In this document: positions 23,644 to 34,130 of the stretch, piece by piece
Position numbering within the stretch: position 1 is the stretch's first letter
How the letters are laid out: the number at the start of each line of letters is the position of its first letter
NCBI GenBank assembly: GCA_022478985.1
Contig: JAKSZP010008039.1
Coordinates: forward strand, 100,169-164,168
DNA from: Massospora cicadina
Taxonomy: Eukaryota > Entomophthoromycota > Entomophthoromycetes > Entomophthorales > Entomophthoraceae
Reading direction: 5' to 3'
DNA length: 64,000 nucleotides
The notes under the pieces: generated by a model
What the model was told of the DNA's origin: nothing
Seen by the model: the letters and a program-made list of their open reading frames with translations, nothing else
The model's database searches: none
Position numbers and translations under genes: made by a program

Positions 23644-24777
23644 TGTTGGGATTTTTGCCAATATTTCCAGTCTGCTAGATTACCTGGTGTCGCTAGGAGA
23701 AAATTCCCTAAGGCGAAGTGAATCAGAAATTGGTTGTCCTGAGTTTTGGAGGAACTACGTTTAGGGGATTTTGGGATATTCACTTGGTCGTATCCATCAG
23801 GAATTAATACAGATGAATACCTAAGATCTTATTGGGCGGAGTAACCAATGAAATAGGGGAATCTGATAGTGATTAACTATCAGGTGTACCGATTGGGGTC
23901 AGTTATGTTTCATCACCAACTGATCAGGAATGAATAGTGAGTTGTGAGGCGAGTGATGCCGCCTGCAACTAGCAAATTGATCAGTTGGTGAAGTGACCTG
24001 CCATAATGGGTAACAAGTCCCATTACCTAAGCAGGTCGCTAGCCAATTATGGTTGGTTTGCTTGGATTGAGAGGAAAACATTGGGGACACATTTTCTGAC
24101 TCTTTCCATTTGATGTCTTGAGGATGTCCAATGACAGAATCCTAGCCAGGATGCAGAAGACCATCGTTGCTGAGATAAGGAAGGGTGATTCAATGGCAAC
24201 AGCTGCTGTTTTATCAAAGAGGTATCAACTGAGGGTTAGACAGCCAAATCCCCTACTATATAATTCCCTAGGACTCACTATAATAAAAAAATATTAACAG
24301 TATTATTAGTAGTATTAGTAATATTGTCAATTCGGTGTATAGTTATACTATCAGCTTCCATTGTGACGTTCCATCTCAAGGATATTAATGCAGAAGGCAA
24401 TAATTGGAAGACTCTCAGATAGAAGAGTAAAGATCTGAGTGGGGATCTAAAGATGAAGGGATCCAAAATCAGGAATAGCTGCCAACTGTGTGTTGGGCTG
24501 AAAGAGACTGTCACCAGGGTATCTGAATGAAGATTGGGTGGACAGGAATATAGGGAACAAATCCCTATGAGTATGACTTACAGAGTATTTAATCGGAAGT
24601 ACTGGCTGAAGCATTAGGCCTAATAGTAGTACAAACTCAACTACAGATAATAGTCTCCATACTATTATCAGATAATATATTCTATACAACGCGAAGTGCA
24701 CAAGGAAATTGAACCTTTGCAGTAAAAAGGTTACCGGGTTGACAACTGATAATCAACCACTTAAGTAAATTTTTACA
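23644..24777 (+). repeat. 5' LTR of the 9.5-kb gypsy element
   Basis: Starts TGTTGGGATTTTTGCC and ends near TTTTTACA. It matches 31975-33143 along its length. An AGTATT-like low-complexity stretch (about 24290-24325) explains part of the length difference. An inverted-repeat block with GCCTGCAACTAGC and CCATTACCTAAGCAGGT lies near 23960-24040. Confidence 0.85.
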
Positions 24778-26110
24778 TGTTGTTGCTCACTACAGGGGTA
24801 GTTGAGTAAAGAATCTATTATAATGTTGTACAAAGAAGATGTTTCCAATTTTAGAAATATGTTACTGAAGGAAGTAATGAAGATAGAACGTGAAGTGGAT
24901 CACTTTAAGTGGCGTTCACCCAGCTCAGCAGTGAAGCTCTGAGTGAAGTAAAATGAAGATACTCAAGTTCAGAGAAAAGGACTTTCAGCCTAGATATGGA
25001 ACTATCTAGAGCTGCAAGGCAACCAGTTCCACCGGACATCTACTTGAGATGAAGAGTACCAGCAGGGCCAACTTGGGTTGAAATTGGGTCCGCTGGACAT
25101 AATCCCAAGGAACAGCAGGATCAACTCAGGTTGAAATTGGATCCGCTTTAAGTATTCCTGAGGAGTGAGTGTTTAGATGAGGCATTGGACGAAATAAGAA
25201 GCAATCAATCCGGAAAATTAGATTGCCATACCAATGAAGAGATGAAGTATAAATAGGAAATGATTGATACAAGATAGTGGAAGAAATCGTTTGCCTAATT
25301 AACACACAACCACTGATCAGAAGTTACTGGAGACGAGTTTATCAATTCAGGAGAAATTGGATGAAGCTAATGAGGCAAGAACGACCTGTGTAATTAAGGA
25401 TAAGCCATGAAGGCTGAAAATCGTTTTTAGGAGAAAAACGATCTGGACAATTGGACAAAACTGTTGGCTAATGAGATACAAAGATCCAAAAGCATCAGTT
25501 ACTGAATAAGAGATAAAATTAGGGCCTGTTGGACGAATCTCCAGTCAGGATTAAGGCCTAATTCAGGAAAACTGCCCAAAGTCGGCAAGTTTGGCCTATA
25601 TGTGAGGAGACAGCGCTGCTGGTCATATAGGGAGAAAGGTCAATACTAATTGGTAGTATTGAGCCTAAGAAAAAAATAGTTGCAATGTTCCAAGCTGACC
25701 TCTGAACCATTAAATGGTTATGTCCTGAGATTTTGGTCAAATTCTAGAAGAGGATCAATGAACCAAGTGGTTGGTTAAATCTTAAGAGGATAAGATTTTG
25801 AACCATGATAACTGGTAGTTCAAGTACCCAGGACCTAGTTTTGATGAAGGGAAAAGAAGGACATCTGAGCCTTTTTGTAGGTTGCAAGTCCCATTGCAAA
25901 AGAAAAATACAAAAAATATATAAAATATTAAAATATCGATTTTATGGTCTAAGAGTTTTGGACCTAAGAAGTGACAAGAAATCTTCCACGCTTGATGCTA
26001 TGACAGCTGAACAGAGAAAATCCTACTCATGATGAAATGAAATTACCAGCTGGGGTGGCCAAAAGCATCAACCTATTGGTTGATTGGGAGCAGCATCAAC
26101 CTATTGGTTG
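24778..26110 (+). other. Leader and putative gag region of the gypsy element (not recognisable)
   Basis: Between the 5' LTR and RT no zinc knuckle or capsid motif is recognisable, and every frame is full of stops. Two internal repeats stand out: a GGTTGAAATTGG-type pair with TCCGCT near 25073-25155, and AACTGGTAG with AAGTACCCAGGACC near 25809-25840. The latter recurs after pol near 28858-28888. A 23-bp unit is duplicated in tandem at 26064-26114. Confidence 0.5.
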
Positions 26111-27020
26111 ATTGATCTGCCAGAAGGGCAGAAGGAGGAGGTGCTTGACTTATTTGAGAAATATTAGGAAGTGTTTGCTCAGGATGACCACAATTTGGGA
26201 TGCGCATGAGATGTAATTCACAAAGATTGACACTGGGGAAAATCTATAATAAGGATGAGACTGATTTGAAGATTGAAAGCCATCAAAGCGGTAGTGGAGG
26301 ATGAGATCAGCAAGCTAGTGAAGCATGGGCTTCTAGTTCCATCGTCAAGTTCTTGGGCGAGTCTGATTCTGATTGTGGAGAAGAAGTATGGATCAAACTG
26401 GGTGGTGATTGACTACCAGAGGCTGAATAAAATTACAAAGAAGGATTCGTATCCCCTACCAAGGATCAACAATGTGCTGGATTAATTAGGAGAAGCAAAT
26501 TATTTCTCCACAATGGATCTGATCTTGGGATACTGGCAGATTGACTTACCAGAAGAAGACCAAGAAAAATGTGTGATTATTACCGCACAGGGGTTATATC
26601 AGCTGACGAGGATGCCCCAGGGTCTCTGCAATGCACCCGCAACATTCCAGAGGGCCATGGACATGATATTAAGTGACCTGAAGTTGTCATGCATCCTGGT
26701 ATATCTGGACGATAACAATTTGTTCAGTAGAACATTTACTGATCACCTGCACCACTTGGAGGAAGTTTTAAGAGACTGTCCGCGGCTAACCTTAAGATCA
26801 AGCCAAGGAAGTGCCACTTCTTCAAGAAAGAGTTGGAAAACCTGGGATTTGTGATTAACGCAAATGGATTGCAGCCGCAAACCCAGAAGATAGCAGCTAT
26901 AGAGCGCATGGCTGTGCCAAAAGTGCATGAGACATCCAAGTATTCCTTGGGATGGTCAGATACTACAGAATATTTATTCAGTACTTCGCCTGAATGGCCA
27001 AGCCTTTATTTCATTTATTA
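26111..27020 (+). pseudogene. Ty3/gypsy reverse transcriptase (decayed)
   Basis: DLPEGQKEEVLDLFEKY precedes RT. Then come ISKLVKHGLLVPSSSSWAS, VVIDYQRLNKITKKDSYP, FSTMDLILGYWQIDLPEED and RMPQGLCNAPATFQRAMDM. The catalytic block reads YLDDNN (26702-26719), which keeps both Asp residues but has NN where IL or VL is usual. The connection FFKKELENLGF and GLQPQTQKIAAIERM follows in other frames. Stops include 26483 and several after 26780. Confidence 0.85.
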
Positions 27021-27490
27021 AAGGATCTGAAAAAAGGATTCATATGGAATGAAGAGGCCCAGGACTCCTTTGATGAGTTACTCCAGTATTTGATAGATTT
27101 GACAATTCTGAAATATTTGAATTTTGATCAGGAGTTTATCATTTAAACCAATGCTTAATTGATGCGATTGGTGCTGTACTGAGCCAAGTAGATGAACTTG
27201 GGGATGAGCATCTGGTGGCATATGTGAGCTGGACACTCTCAGCCACTGAGAGAACTATACCGTGACTGAGAGTGAATGCCCTGCAGTCATATATTCATGT
27301 AAGCATTTTTGGGTGTACATCCATGGAACACACTTTAAGGTGGTGATGGACCACTATTTGCTGCGTTGGCTGCACAATATAAGAGAACTGGAAGGACAAC
27401 TGGCCTGATGGGCACTTAAGCTTCAGGATTATAATTATGAGATAGTCCATTGAGTGGGGATTATCATTAGAATGTGGATGGCTTATCGCG
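27021..27490 (+). pseudogene. Ty3/gypsy RNase H (decayed)
   Basis: LLKDLKKGFIWNEEAQDSF leads into RNase H. Blocks such as SWTLSATERTIP, a Y-S-CKHFWVYIHG segment and VVMDHYLLRWLHNIRELEG appear in alternating frames, in the order usual for gypsy pol. The first catalytic Asp block is degraded, and TGA and TAA stops are common. Confidence 0.75.
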
Positions 27491-27599
27491 GTTACCAATG
27501 GTCTAGTTGGTATACCTGCAGGCAGATGAGCTATTCCAGAGAATGGTCAAAGGGATAATTGATGAAAAGCCTCGAGAAATCCAAGGTGCACTTTGAAGA

Positions 27600-28752
27600 G
27601 AGATAGAAAACACTGAGACTATGGATGGACAAGTATTCAAGATGATCAATGGGAAGTGGCTATTATTCCCAATCCCATCAGAAAGAGCAGCAATAATATA
27701 AGCAGCTCACAAGGTTGTCAGGCATGGAGGCCTTAGAAAAACAACCAACCATACTTGCCAGTATTATTACTGGGAATCAATTAACTACAATGTCATGATC
27801 ATCTGGCTTGTTGCGTGGAGTGCCAGCTGCACAAACCACACAAGAATACAACTGGATACTGACTGGTTTAACCTAGATTTGCCTGGCACACAGTATCCAT
27901 CAACGTGATGGGACCACTGGCAATGATCACAGGGGGAGTCAAGTACATCATAGTTGACATTGACTATCTGACGAGATGGGTCAAAACAAAGGCCCCAACC
28001 AGAGTTGACGCTACTAGTACTGCAAGATTCATCTTGGATCAAGTAGTATACTGGCATGGATGTCTGCAAGTCCTATTGAGTGACAATGGGACCAACTTCA
28101 CATCTCATGTGATCCCAAGGCTAAATGAAATAATGGGGATCTGAGGAGTCATGTCATTATCATACCAGCTAGAGATGAATGGACTGGTAGAATGGGTCAA
28201 TGGGATGCTGGCCACGATGCTGAGGAAGCTAGCCACAGGGATAACTTCCGCGTGGGGAACATACCTGAGTTCAGTGATGTTTACTTACATCATTAGTCAT
28301 CATATGGCGATGGGAAAGATGCCATTTGAATTATTATAGAGAAGGAAGGCCACGTTACCACTGATATTAAATTTGGTAGTGGAACCTATGTGGGGATGAG
28401 TACTGAGAAATACTTGAACTGACTGACAAGTATCCTGATTGATAGGTAATTGCAAGCATTTGATACAACCTTGAAGAAAAGGATACAAGTGAAATTGATG
28501 GATGAAAAGAACTGACTGGCATTAGAAGAATATCAAATAGGGGAAAGAGTCACATATTGTGATACACATGGTTTTGAACCAAGAAACAAATTAAATGCAT
28601 TGTGGTCAGGTCCATTTGAATAAATCACCAAGACAGTGACCAAGACTTACTCCGTCAAGAATCTATTGGATGGAAGAGTTGTCAATCAAGTCCATGCTAA
28701 ATATTTAAAGCGTTGGATTGAGGAAAAAAATAAAGAGTTCCCAAAGGACTGA
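27600..28752 (+). pseudogene. Ty3/gypsy integrase (decayed)
   Basis: The HHCC region is seen as AAHKVVRHGGLRKTT and WESINYN, with its Cys pair degraded. The core shows VSINVMGPLA, VDIDYLTRWVKTKA, LSDNGTNFTSHVIPRLNE and EMNGLVEWVNGMLATML, giving the D, D and E positions. The C-terminal part has ALWSGPFE and VNQVHAKYLKRWIEEKNKE. Stops occur at 28142, 28337 and elsewhere. The coding part ends at the TGA at 28750-28752, without a chromodomain. Confidence 0.82.
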
Positions 28753-28960
28753 TGAACCAAGTTGGTCATGTCCTGATGATTAGGTCAAGTCCAAAAAAAG
28801 GACCTCTGAACCAATCTAGATGGTTAAGTCTGAAAAAAGGACCTCTGAACCATGGAAAACTGGTAGGTTTAAGTACTCAGGACCCAGTTTGGGGAAAAGA
28901 TGGACCTCTGAACCAAAACAAGGTCAAGTCCCATAGGAAAAAAAAAGAAGAATAAAGATA
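28753..28960 (+). repeat. GGACCTCTGAACCA repeat block behind pol
   Basis: GGACCTCTGAACCA occurs at 28800, 28839 and 28902. A related unit GACCTCTGAACCA is at 25697, before RT. The block is open in one frame and would read KKGPLNQ, LKKGPLNH and KDGPLNQ. A second shared piece, AACTGGTAGGTTTAAGTAC followed by TCAGGACC, pairs with 25809-25840. So a related repeat module lies on each side of pol. Confidence 0.7.
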
Positions 28961-29291
28961 AAAAATCAATAAAAAATGTGGGAAAAAAGAGATTTTTTAA
29001 AATGCATAGATAAAAAAGTCAATATATTTTTTAGAATTTTTATTTTATTGATAATCCTCAGTACATGGATGATTCTGCCTATGTCTCACCTCTTGGGGGA
29101 GAAAGGATGGATTGCGGTAGGAAGAAACAGCCCATCAAAATCAATATGCGATTCATATGCTTGTGAGGGTGAGACCTACACAAAACCATGTTCATTAAGT
29201 GGATGCCAAGCCCTGAGAAACTCAACTAGGGGAAGGGAAATTGAAATGTCAGAAGATGCCAATTGAAAAACCCCAGAGTGGGAGGAAAATA

Positions 29292-30221
29292 TCAATAAAG
29301 AAAGAGGCAATTGGTGAATAACCCTGAGTAATCCTGATACAGCACTGGAGCCAGAAGATTTGTCTTGAGCGCCCGCCAATGGGCTTCATCAAGGACACTG
29401 GACAAGTGGGCTGGCAACGAAGAAGGAATACTTGATGTGGGTTGTTGAATCATGCCCCCAATTAACGCCATCAGCGGAAGATAGTGATGGGAAGCTCTGG
29501 AGAAGAGGTAGTTGTGCAGAGAGCGGATTGCATCCTGTAAACGGCAACTATGGGCTTCATGGCAGCTAAAGCTGAATGACTAGTGGAAGCCAGGTGAGGC
29601 TGGAAGCTTCGTAGACCAACTTTGAAGAACTTGGCCTGCAAAGCGAAGTGCATAAGTGGCAGTATCCTGATCCAGAAGTTTGTTAAGATCAGAGGGATTC
29701 AGTGCTAATGTCAAATCCTCAGTGAGTTGAGCCTAGAGTTCAGTGTAGGGGAGCTCAAATTGCATGCTGTTAACAATTGAGAGCTCAGAAACCAGTACAG
29801 CGGGTTTGTAGAATTGACCGAGTCAGAAGAGGAACTCAGGGAGCAAGTCCAACCTGGTTAAGAACGAACAATCTAGAGCAACCAGCATAATCTCCAGAGC
29901 ATTGATGATGATGTTCAGAGCATCAGTGAAAGGAGATGAATCCAGGAGGGTTTTGAAGTCCAACTATGGAATTGACTGCAAGGGAAAAGTCAGCTGAGAG
30001 TTGTTCAAAATGATGGCCAGCCTGGTTTCAGAGGGATTCGTTACCATTTCTGTTAATTTTATGGAAGGACTAGCCGCTTGCACCAGACTAGGCATATGAG
30101 TCCTGGAAGGACCATAAAGGAGGTTCCGTCAAGCATCTGGATTCATCTTCTGGAAAAGATGAAGGTCTGGATCAGACAGACTGTTGAGGAGCTGCTGGTA
30201 ACAAAATTCAGAAATTGACAT
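29292..30221 (-). pseudogene. Antisense reading frame of 310 codons inside the gypsy element, unknown function
   Basis: On the minus strand one frame runs from an ATG at 30221 to a TGA at 29292-29294. It is interrupted only by stops at 30129, 29964, 29823, 29733 and 29580 (plus-strand left edges), all TGA or TAG. It starts MSISEFCYQQLLNSLSDP and contains NPSETRLAIILNNSQLTF, ALNPSDLNKLLDQDTATYAL and LPAHLSSVLDEAHWRALK. Leu/Ser-rich composition and codon phase persist across the stops, as expected of a decayed gene. I recognise no family. A TATA-like sequence lies about 30 bases upstream. It lies between integrase and the 3' LTR, opposite to pol, where some plant gypsy elements carry antisense ORFs. 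It could instead be a captured host gene or a nested unit. Confidence 0.55.
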
Positions 30222-30250
30222 ATGAGCTGGACAATAGGGGGGATGTCAAA

Positions 30251-30260
30251 CTTATATAAA
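30251..30260 (-). promoter_or_regulatory. TATA-like box upstream of the antisense frame
   Basis: The minus strand reads CTTTTATATAAG about 30 bases before the ATG at 30221. The position fits a core promoter, but TATA-like strings are frequent in AT-rich DNA. Confidence 0.3.
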
Positions 30261-30320
30261 AGTTGACATTATGCACTCTATAATCCATTAAGCTCCAATT
30301 TCAGGGAAAATTAATTTCAT

Positions 30321-30334
30321 AATTAATGAGATAA
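30321..30334. repeat. Left TSD of the nested LINE fragment
   Basis: AATTAATGAGATAA is repeated exactly at 31492-31505. Confidence 0.92.
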
Positions 30335-31491
30335 TGGCCCACGCTCAAGCGGAGGCATGGGACTAATAGATTTTGAAAGCTGTGCCAATCAAATCCTAGG
30401 TACATGGATAAAGGAAGTCCTTGCTCCAGACCTCCCACAACAACATTGGTCCAGAGCAGCAAGGATTAACTTTGCACAGGCTCTCAATTTAACAAACCCA
30501 CATAGTCCACCCAGACTACTTTCATACCTTGCCAAGCACCCTACTGCAACGGGTCCGCATGGAACCTCCCCTCATTTCAAACATATCCTCCAAACTATCC
30601 GCCGTATGGGATGGACCATAGAGAACATGGGTACTATACAGGGAAGGGGAAGACCCAGCCCCCAATTCAAATTAAGAAACCCAGAAAACCACCCCAAGAA
30701 AGATATGCATGCAACAACCCCAAACATAGCTAGGATAGAATACCTAGATATGTTTGAAAATCCTTATGATTTAACTACACAGAAAGCAATGTGGAAATTG
30801 ACTCACCACCCACTCCTACAGCTGAGGATAAGAGCAAACGCTTGGCGCTGTCTATGAAGGACTTATAGGACAGCAGACCGTTTTAACTCCCTCCACAAAA
30901 CATGTGCAGTAAGTGGAGGGGAGGGATCCCTACATCACCGCCGAGAAACATGTCCCCCAACCAAAGCTATATGGCAGGAAGTCTCACGCCTGCTCAAGAT
31001 CCAAAACGAACAGGAATTCTCGATATCAAAGAGCATCTTAACACTCCAGATCGAGTCATCAATCCCATCCACACTCCATTCCCTAATAATACCCATTGCA
31101 ATGTGGACAATACACACAATTGCATTAGATGCGTTCAAGGGCACGGTCCAAACCATTCATGGGATTATTAACAGATTCCATGTCCATTTACTAAAGCACT
31201 TCCAAGCCTGGCTCTATGGATATATGAGACCAAGGCAAAAAGCGCTCATAGAGTCATGGTTCCCACTCTGGTTCCTCCACACAGACCCTTTCCTTCACAC
31301 CTGCTCCATAGCAGGGGAAACCCCTAGGAGTAGCGCACCAACCCCCCTTACCTGGCAGTCCCGCTGGCAACAGGGGTAACTTGAGTACCCTGGGGTGCCC
31401 AATTTTTATATTTGGTGGTTATTCTCTTAGTTTCACATATATTCGGTAATGTCCATCCCCTGGTCAGCTTACCTCAGTTAAATAAAATAAA
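30335..31491 (+). mobile_element. 5'-truncated family-B LINE nested in the gypsy element
   Basis: The 1,157-bp insertion starts inside ORF2 (MGLIDFESCANQILGTWI) and runs to the family-B tail. It contains HHPLLQLRIRANAWRCL, a degraded zinc-finger segment, MWTIHTIALDAFKGTV and SWFPLWFLHTDPFLHTCS. The tail has GTCCATCCCCTGGTCAGC and ends AAATAAAATAAA. The perfect 14-bp TSD marks a 5'-truncated target-primed insertion. The ORF2 piece has a TGA after WRCL near 30856 and frameshifts near 30900 and 31080. Confidence 0.93.
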
Positions 31492-31505
31492 AATTAATGA
31501 GATAA
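31492..31505. repeat. Right TSD of the nested LINE fragment
   Basis: Exact copy of 30321-30334 following the A-rich tail. Confidence 0.92.
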
Positions 31506-31974
31506 GCTTTTAAAAGGAAGAATTAGGAATGACTTACAGCCAAGAGGTTATAAGTGAAATAACAAGGGTGAATAGAAATAAGTATTTTTAATCAAGCCGC
31601 GAAATGAAAATTGACAGTAAGAGTCTCCTGTCTAGGACGAGGAAAATCAGGGAATCAGGGACGCCAGACCAAGAATCCTGAATATGACAGCGGGTCATAT
31701 ACCCTGACAGGGGGAAAACCAGATCCTGGGACTAATATCATCATGAGTAAATCGATCAGCCTGGCATGACAGAAGGTCATGGGGACTGCGCTCTGAGAAG
31801 GTGGTAGCGAGGAGGAAGAGGAAGAACGCTGTATGCCGAAGGTCATCATGAGCAGCATTGAGTATTGTTGAGTGTACTCCGCTTGAAACAATGAAGTATT
31901 TGACCAGGTGTATGAAGAAGTGTTCTCATGCCCCAGTCCTTTTCTCGCTGGAAATCTAGGCAAGAGGGGGGATG
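31506..31974 (+). other. Gypsy 3' internal region with polypurine-like tract
   Basis: No recognisable coding signal. It ends in a G-rich run (GAGGGGGGATG) immediately left of the 3' LTR, the position of a polypurine tract that primes plus-strand DNA synthesis. Confidence 0.55.
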
Positions 31975-33143
31975 TGTTAGGATTTTTTCCCATATTCCCA
32001 GCCTGCTAGATTACCTAGTGTCGCTAGGGGAAAATTCCCTAAGGTGAAGTGAATCAGAAATTGGTTGGCCTGAGTTTTGGAGGAACTACATTCGGGGGAT
32101 TTTAGGATACTTGTCTTGTCATATCCATTGGGGATCAATCCAGATGAATACCTAAGATATCATTGGGCGGAGTGGCCAACGAAATAGAGGCATTTGATAG
32201 TGATTAACTATCAGGTGTACTGATTAGGATTGGTCAGGTTTGATCACTGACTGATTGGGGATGAATAGTGAGTTGCAAGGCGAGTGATGCCACCTGCAAC
32301 TAGCGAATCAATCATTTGGTGAAGTGACCTGCCATATTGGGTAATAAGTCCCATTACCTAAGCAGGTTGCTAGCCAATTATGGTTGGTTTGCCTGGTTTG
32401 AGAGGAAAATGTTAGGGACATGTTTTTATGACTCTTTCTGTTTGAGGTCTTAAAGATGTCCAATGGTGGAATCTTAGCCAGGATGGGGAAGACCATCACT
32501 GCCAAGATGAGGAAGAGTGATTCAATGGCAATGGCTGCCGTTTCATAGAAGAGGTGTCAAAAGAGGGTTAGACAGCCAAATCCCCTACTATATAATTACA
32601 TAGGATTCACTATAATAAAGACAGTATTGACAGTATTAACAGTATTAGTAGTATTATTATTATCAACAGTATTAGCTACAGTAATATTGTCAATTCAGTA
32701 TATAGTTAGACTATCAGCTTCCATTGTGACATTCCATCTCAAGGATATTATTGCAGAAGGCAATAATTGGAAGACTCTCAGAGAGAAGAGTAAAGATCTG
32801 AGCGGGGATCTAGAGATGAAGGGAACCACAATCAGGTATAGCTGCTGACTGTGTGTTGGGCCAAAAGAGACTGTCATTGAGGTATCTTAAATGAAGATTG
32901 GGTGGACAGGAATATAGGGAATGAATCCCTACGAGTATGACTTACAGAGTATTTAATTGAAAGTACTGGCCAAAGTGTGGGGCCTAATAATCGTTCAAAC
33001 TCAACTACAGATAACAGTCTCCTTACTATAATCAATTAATACATTATATACAATGCGACAAAGTGCATGAGGAAATTGAACCTGTGCAGTAAAAAGGTTA
33101 CTAGGTTGATGACTGATAATCAATCAGTAAGTGAATCTTTACT
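31975..33143 (+). repeat. 3' LTR of the 9.5-kb gypsy element
   Basis: Starts TGTTAGGATTTTTT and ends near GAATCTTTACT; matches 23644-24777 throughout. Differences are mostly transitions plus length change in an AGTATT-type low-complexity stretch near 32620-32690. Confidence 0.85.
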
Positions 33144-34130
33144 TTTCTCTTCTTGAGTTTAGGTTCTTTGCAGTTCACACTTTAAAGGAAAGGACTGGAA
33201 TTGTGAAAAGCTGCAAGAATCAAGGTTAAGAGGGATGATGTGTTTACGCATGATCAGTTGCTCCCTAATCAAGCATTCTCAAACTTTAAAATAGATTCTA
33301 GATATAGATGCGCTATCCCCTTGAAGATCTGTCAATCAGTTGATTGCGTTATTAAGATCAAAAAAAGTATCATTGAAAAAGGGATGGTTGAAAATTTGTA
33401 ATTTAAAAAAATAAAAGCAAACTGGTCTATATTACTATGAAATTACCATAAAAAGGAGTCTAATTTTGGGAAATTAGGTGAGGGGAAAATGTGGGACATA
33501 TGGAGTTTTAGAAAAATGATCAGCAGCAGTAAAGAGCATAACTAAAATATTTTTATATATTGGCAATTTAGTTAAGAATTTCTACAAAAAGGCCTGATTC
33601 TCTCACCATACATAAGCTAGACAAAATGGGGATATAAGTGGGTGTTTTATAACAAAAAAGAAATCTAGCCACCACCAGACTTATTACTTTGTTATGGAAA
33701 GCCTTATACATATGCCACGTTTAAAATTATTTAAAGGAGCCATGTCAGTGTTGAATCTTTGGCTAAGAAAAGTTTAGGAAATTTGCTCAAAAATTGATTT
33801 TACCAAAAACTCTAAACTCTAGCTTAATTATCAGGTGCTTTCTAACCCTTGATAGCCTTTAACTTTTTAGGGAACTAGCTAGGCAACCTTTAAACATTAC
33901 ACTTTTTTAAAAATGTCAAAAAATCCATAGAATTTGCACTTAAAAGATTTTATCTTTAGAGCTGCTTCACCATGTTTCAATACTGTCCTCTAATAATAGG
34001 CATGTTGTTCCTTAGTTTAAAAATTAACACATCATTCATATAGGCGATGCTATGGTAGCTTAGCGCACTCTGAGTACATGACCTATCAATCACAAAACCA
34101 ATACTAAAGAACTCTTTATACAAAATAAAA
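33144..34130. other. AT-rich stretch, no gene seen
   Basis: No recognisable motifs in any frame. The missing 3' end of the LINE interrupted at 23640 was looked for here and not found. Confidence 0.55.

Larger units (their letters stand above)
23644..33143 (+). mobile_element. Ty3/gypsy LTR retrotransposon with two LTRs and antisense reading frame
   Basis: Two direct repeats of about 1.13 and 1.17 kb flank a leader, a degenerate pol in order RT, RNase H, integrase, a repeat-rich linker, an antisense frame and a G-rich polypurine-like run (31965-31972) just before the 3' LTR. A LINE fragment is nested at 30335-31491. Over the first 116 bases the LTRs agree at about 90 percent by eye, with mostly transition differences, so insertion is old. 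No chromodomain was seen. No clear 5-bp TSD was found. The same pol family occurs at 53-55 kb and 57.9-63.5 kb. Confidence 0.85.

Noticed and set aside
23636..33150. 5-bp TSD for the 9.5-kb gypsy element
   Set aside because: The flanking 5-mers do not match for any reasonable LTR boundary.
34020..34060. Possible left TSD for the split LINE (ATAGGCGATGCTATGG versus TTAGGCGAAATGGCAT near 45310)
   Set aside because: It lies about 90 bases from the apparent end of the LINE tail and the match is weak.
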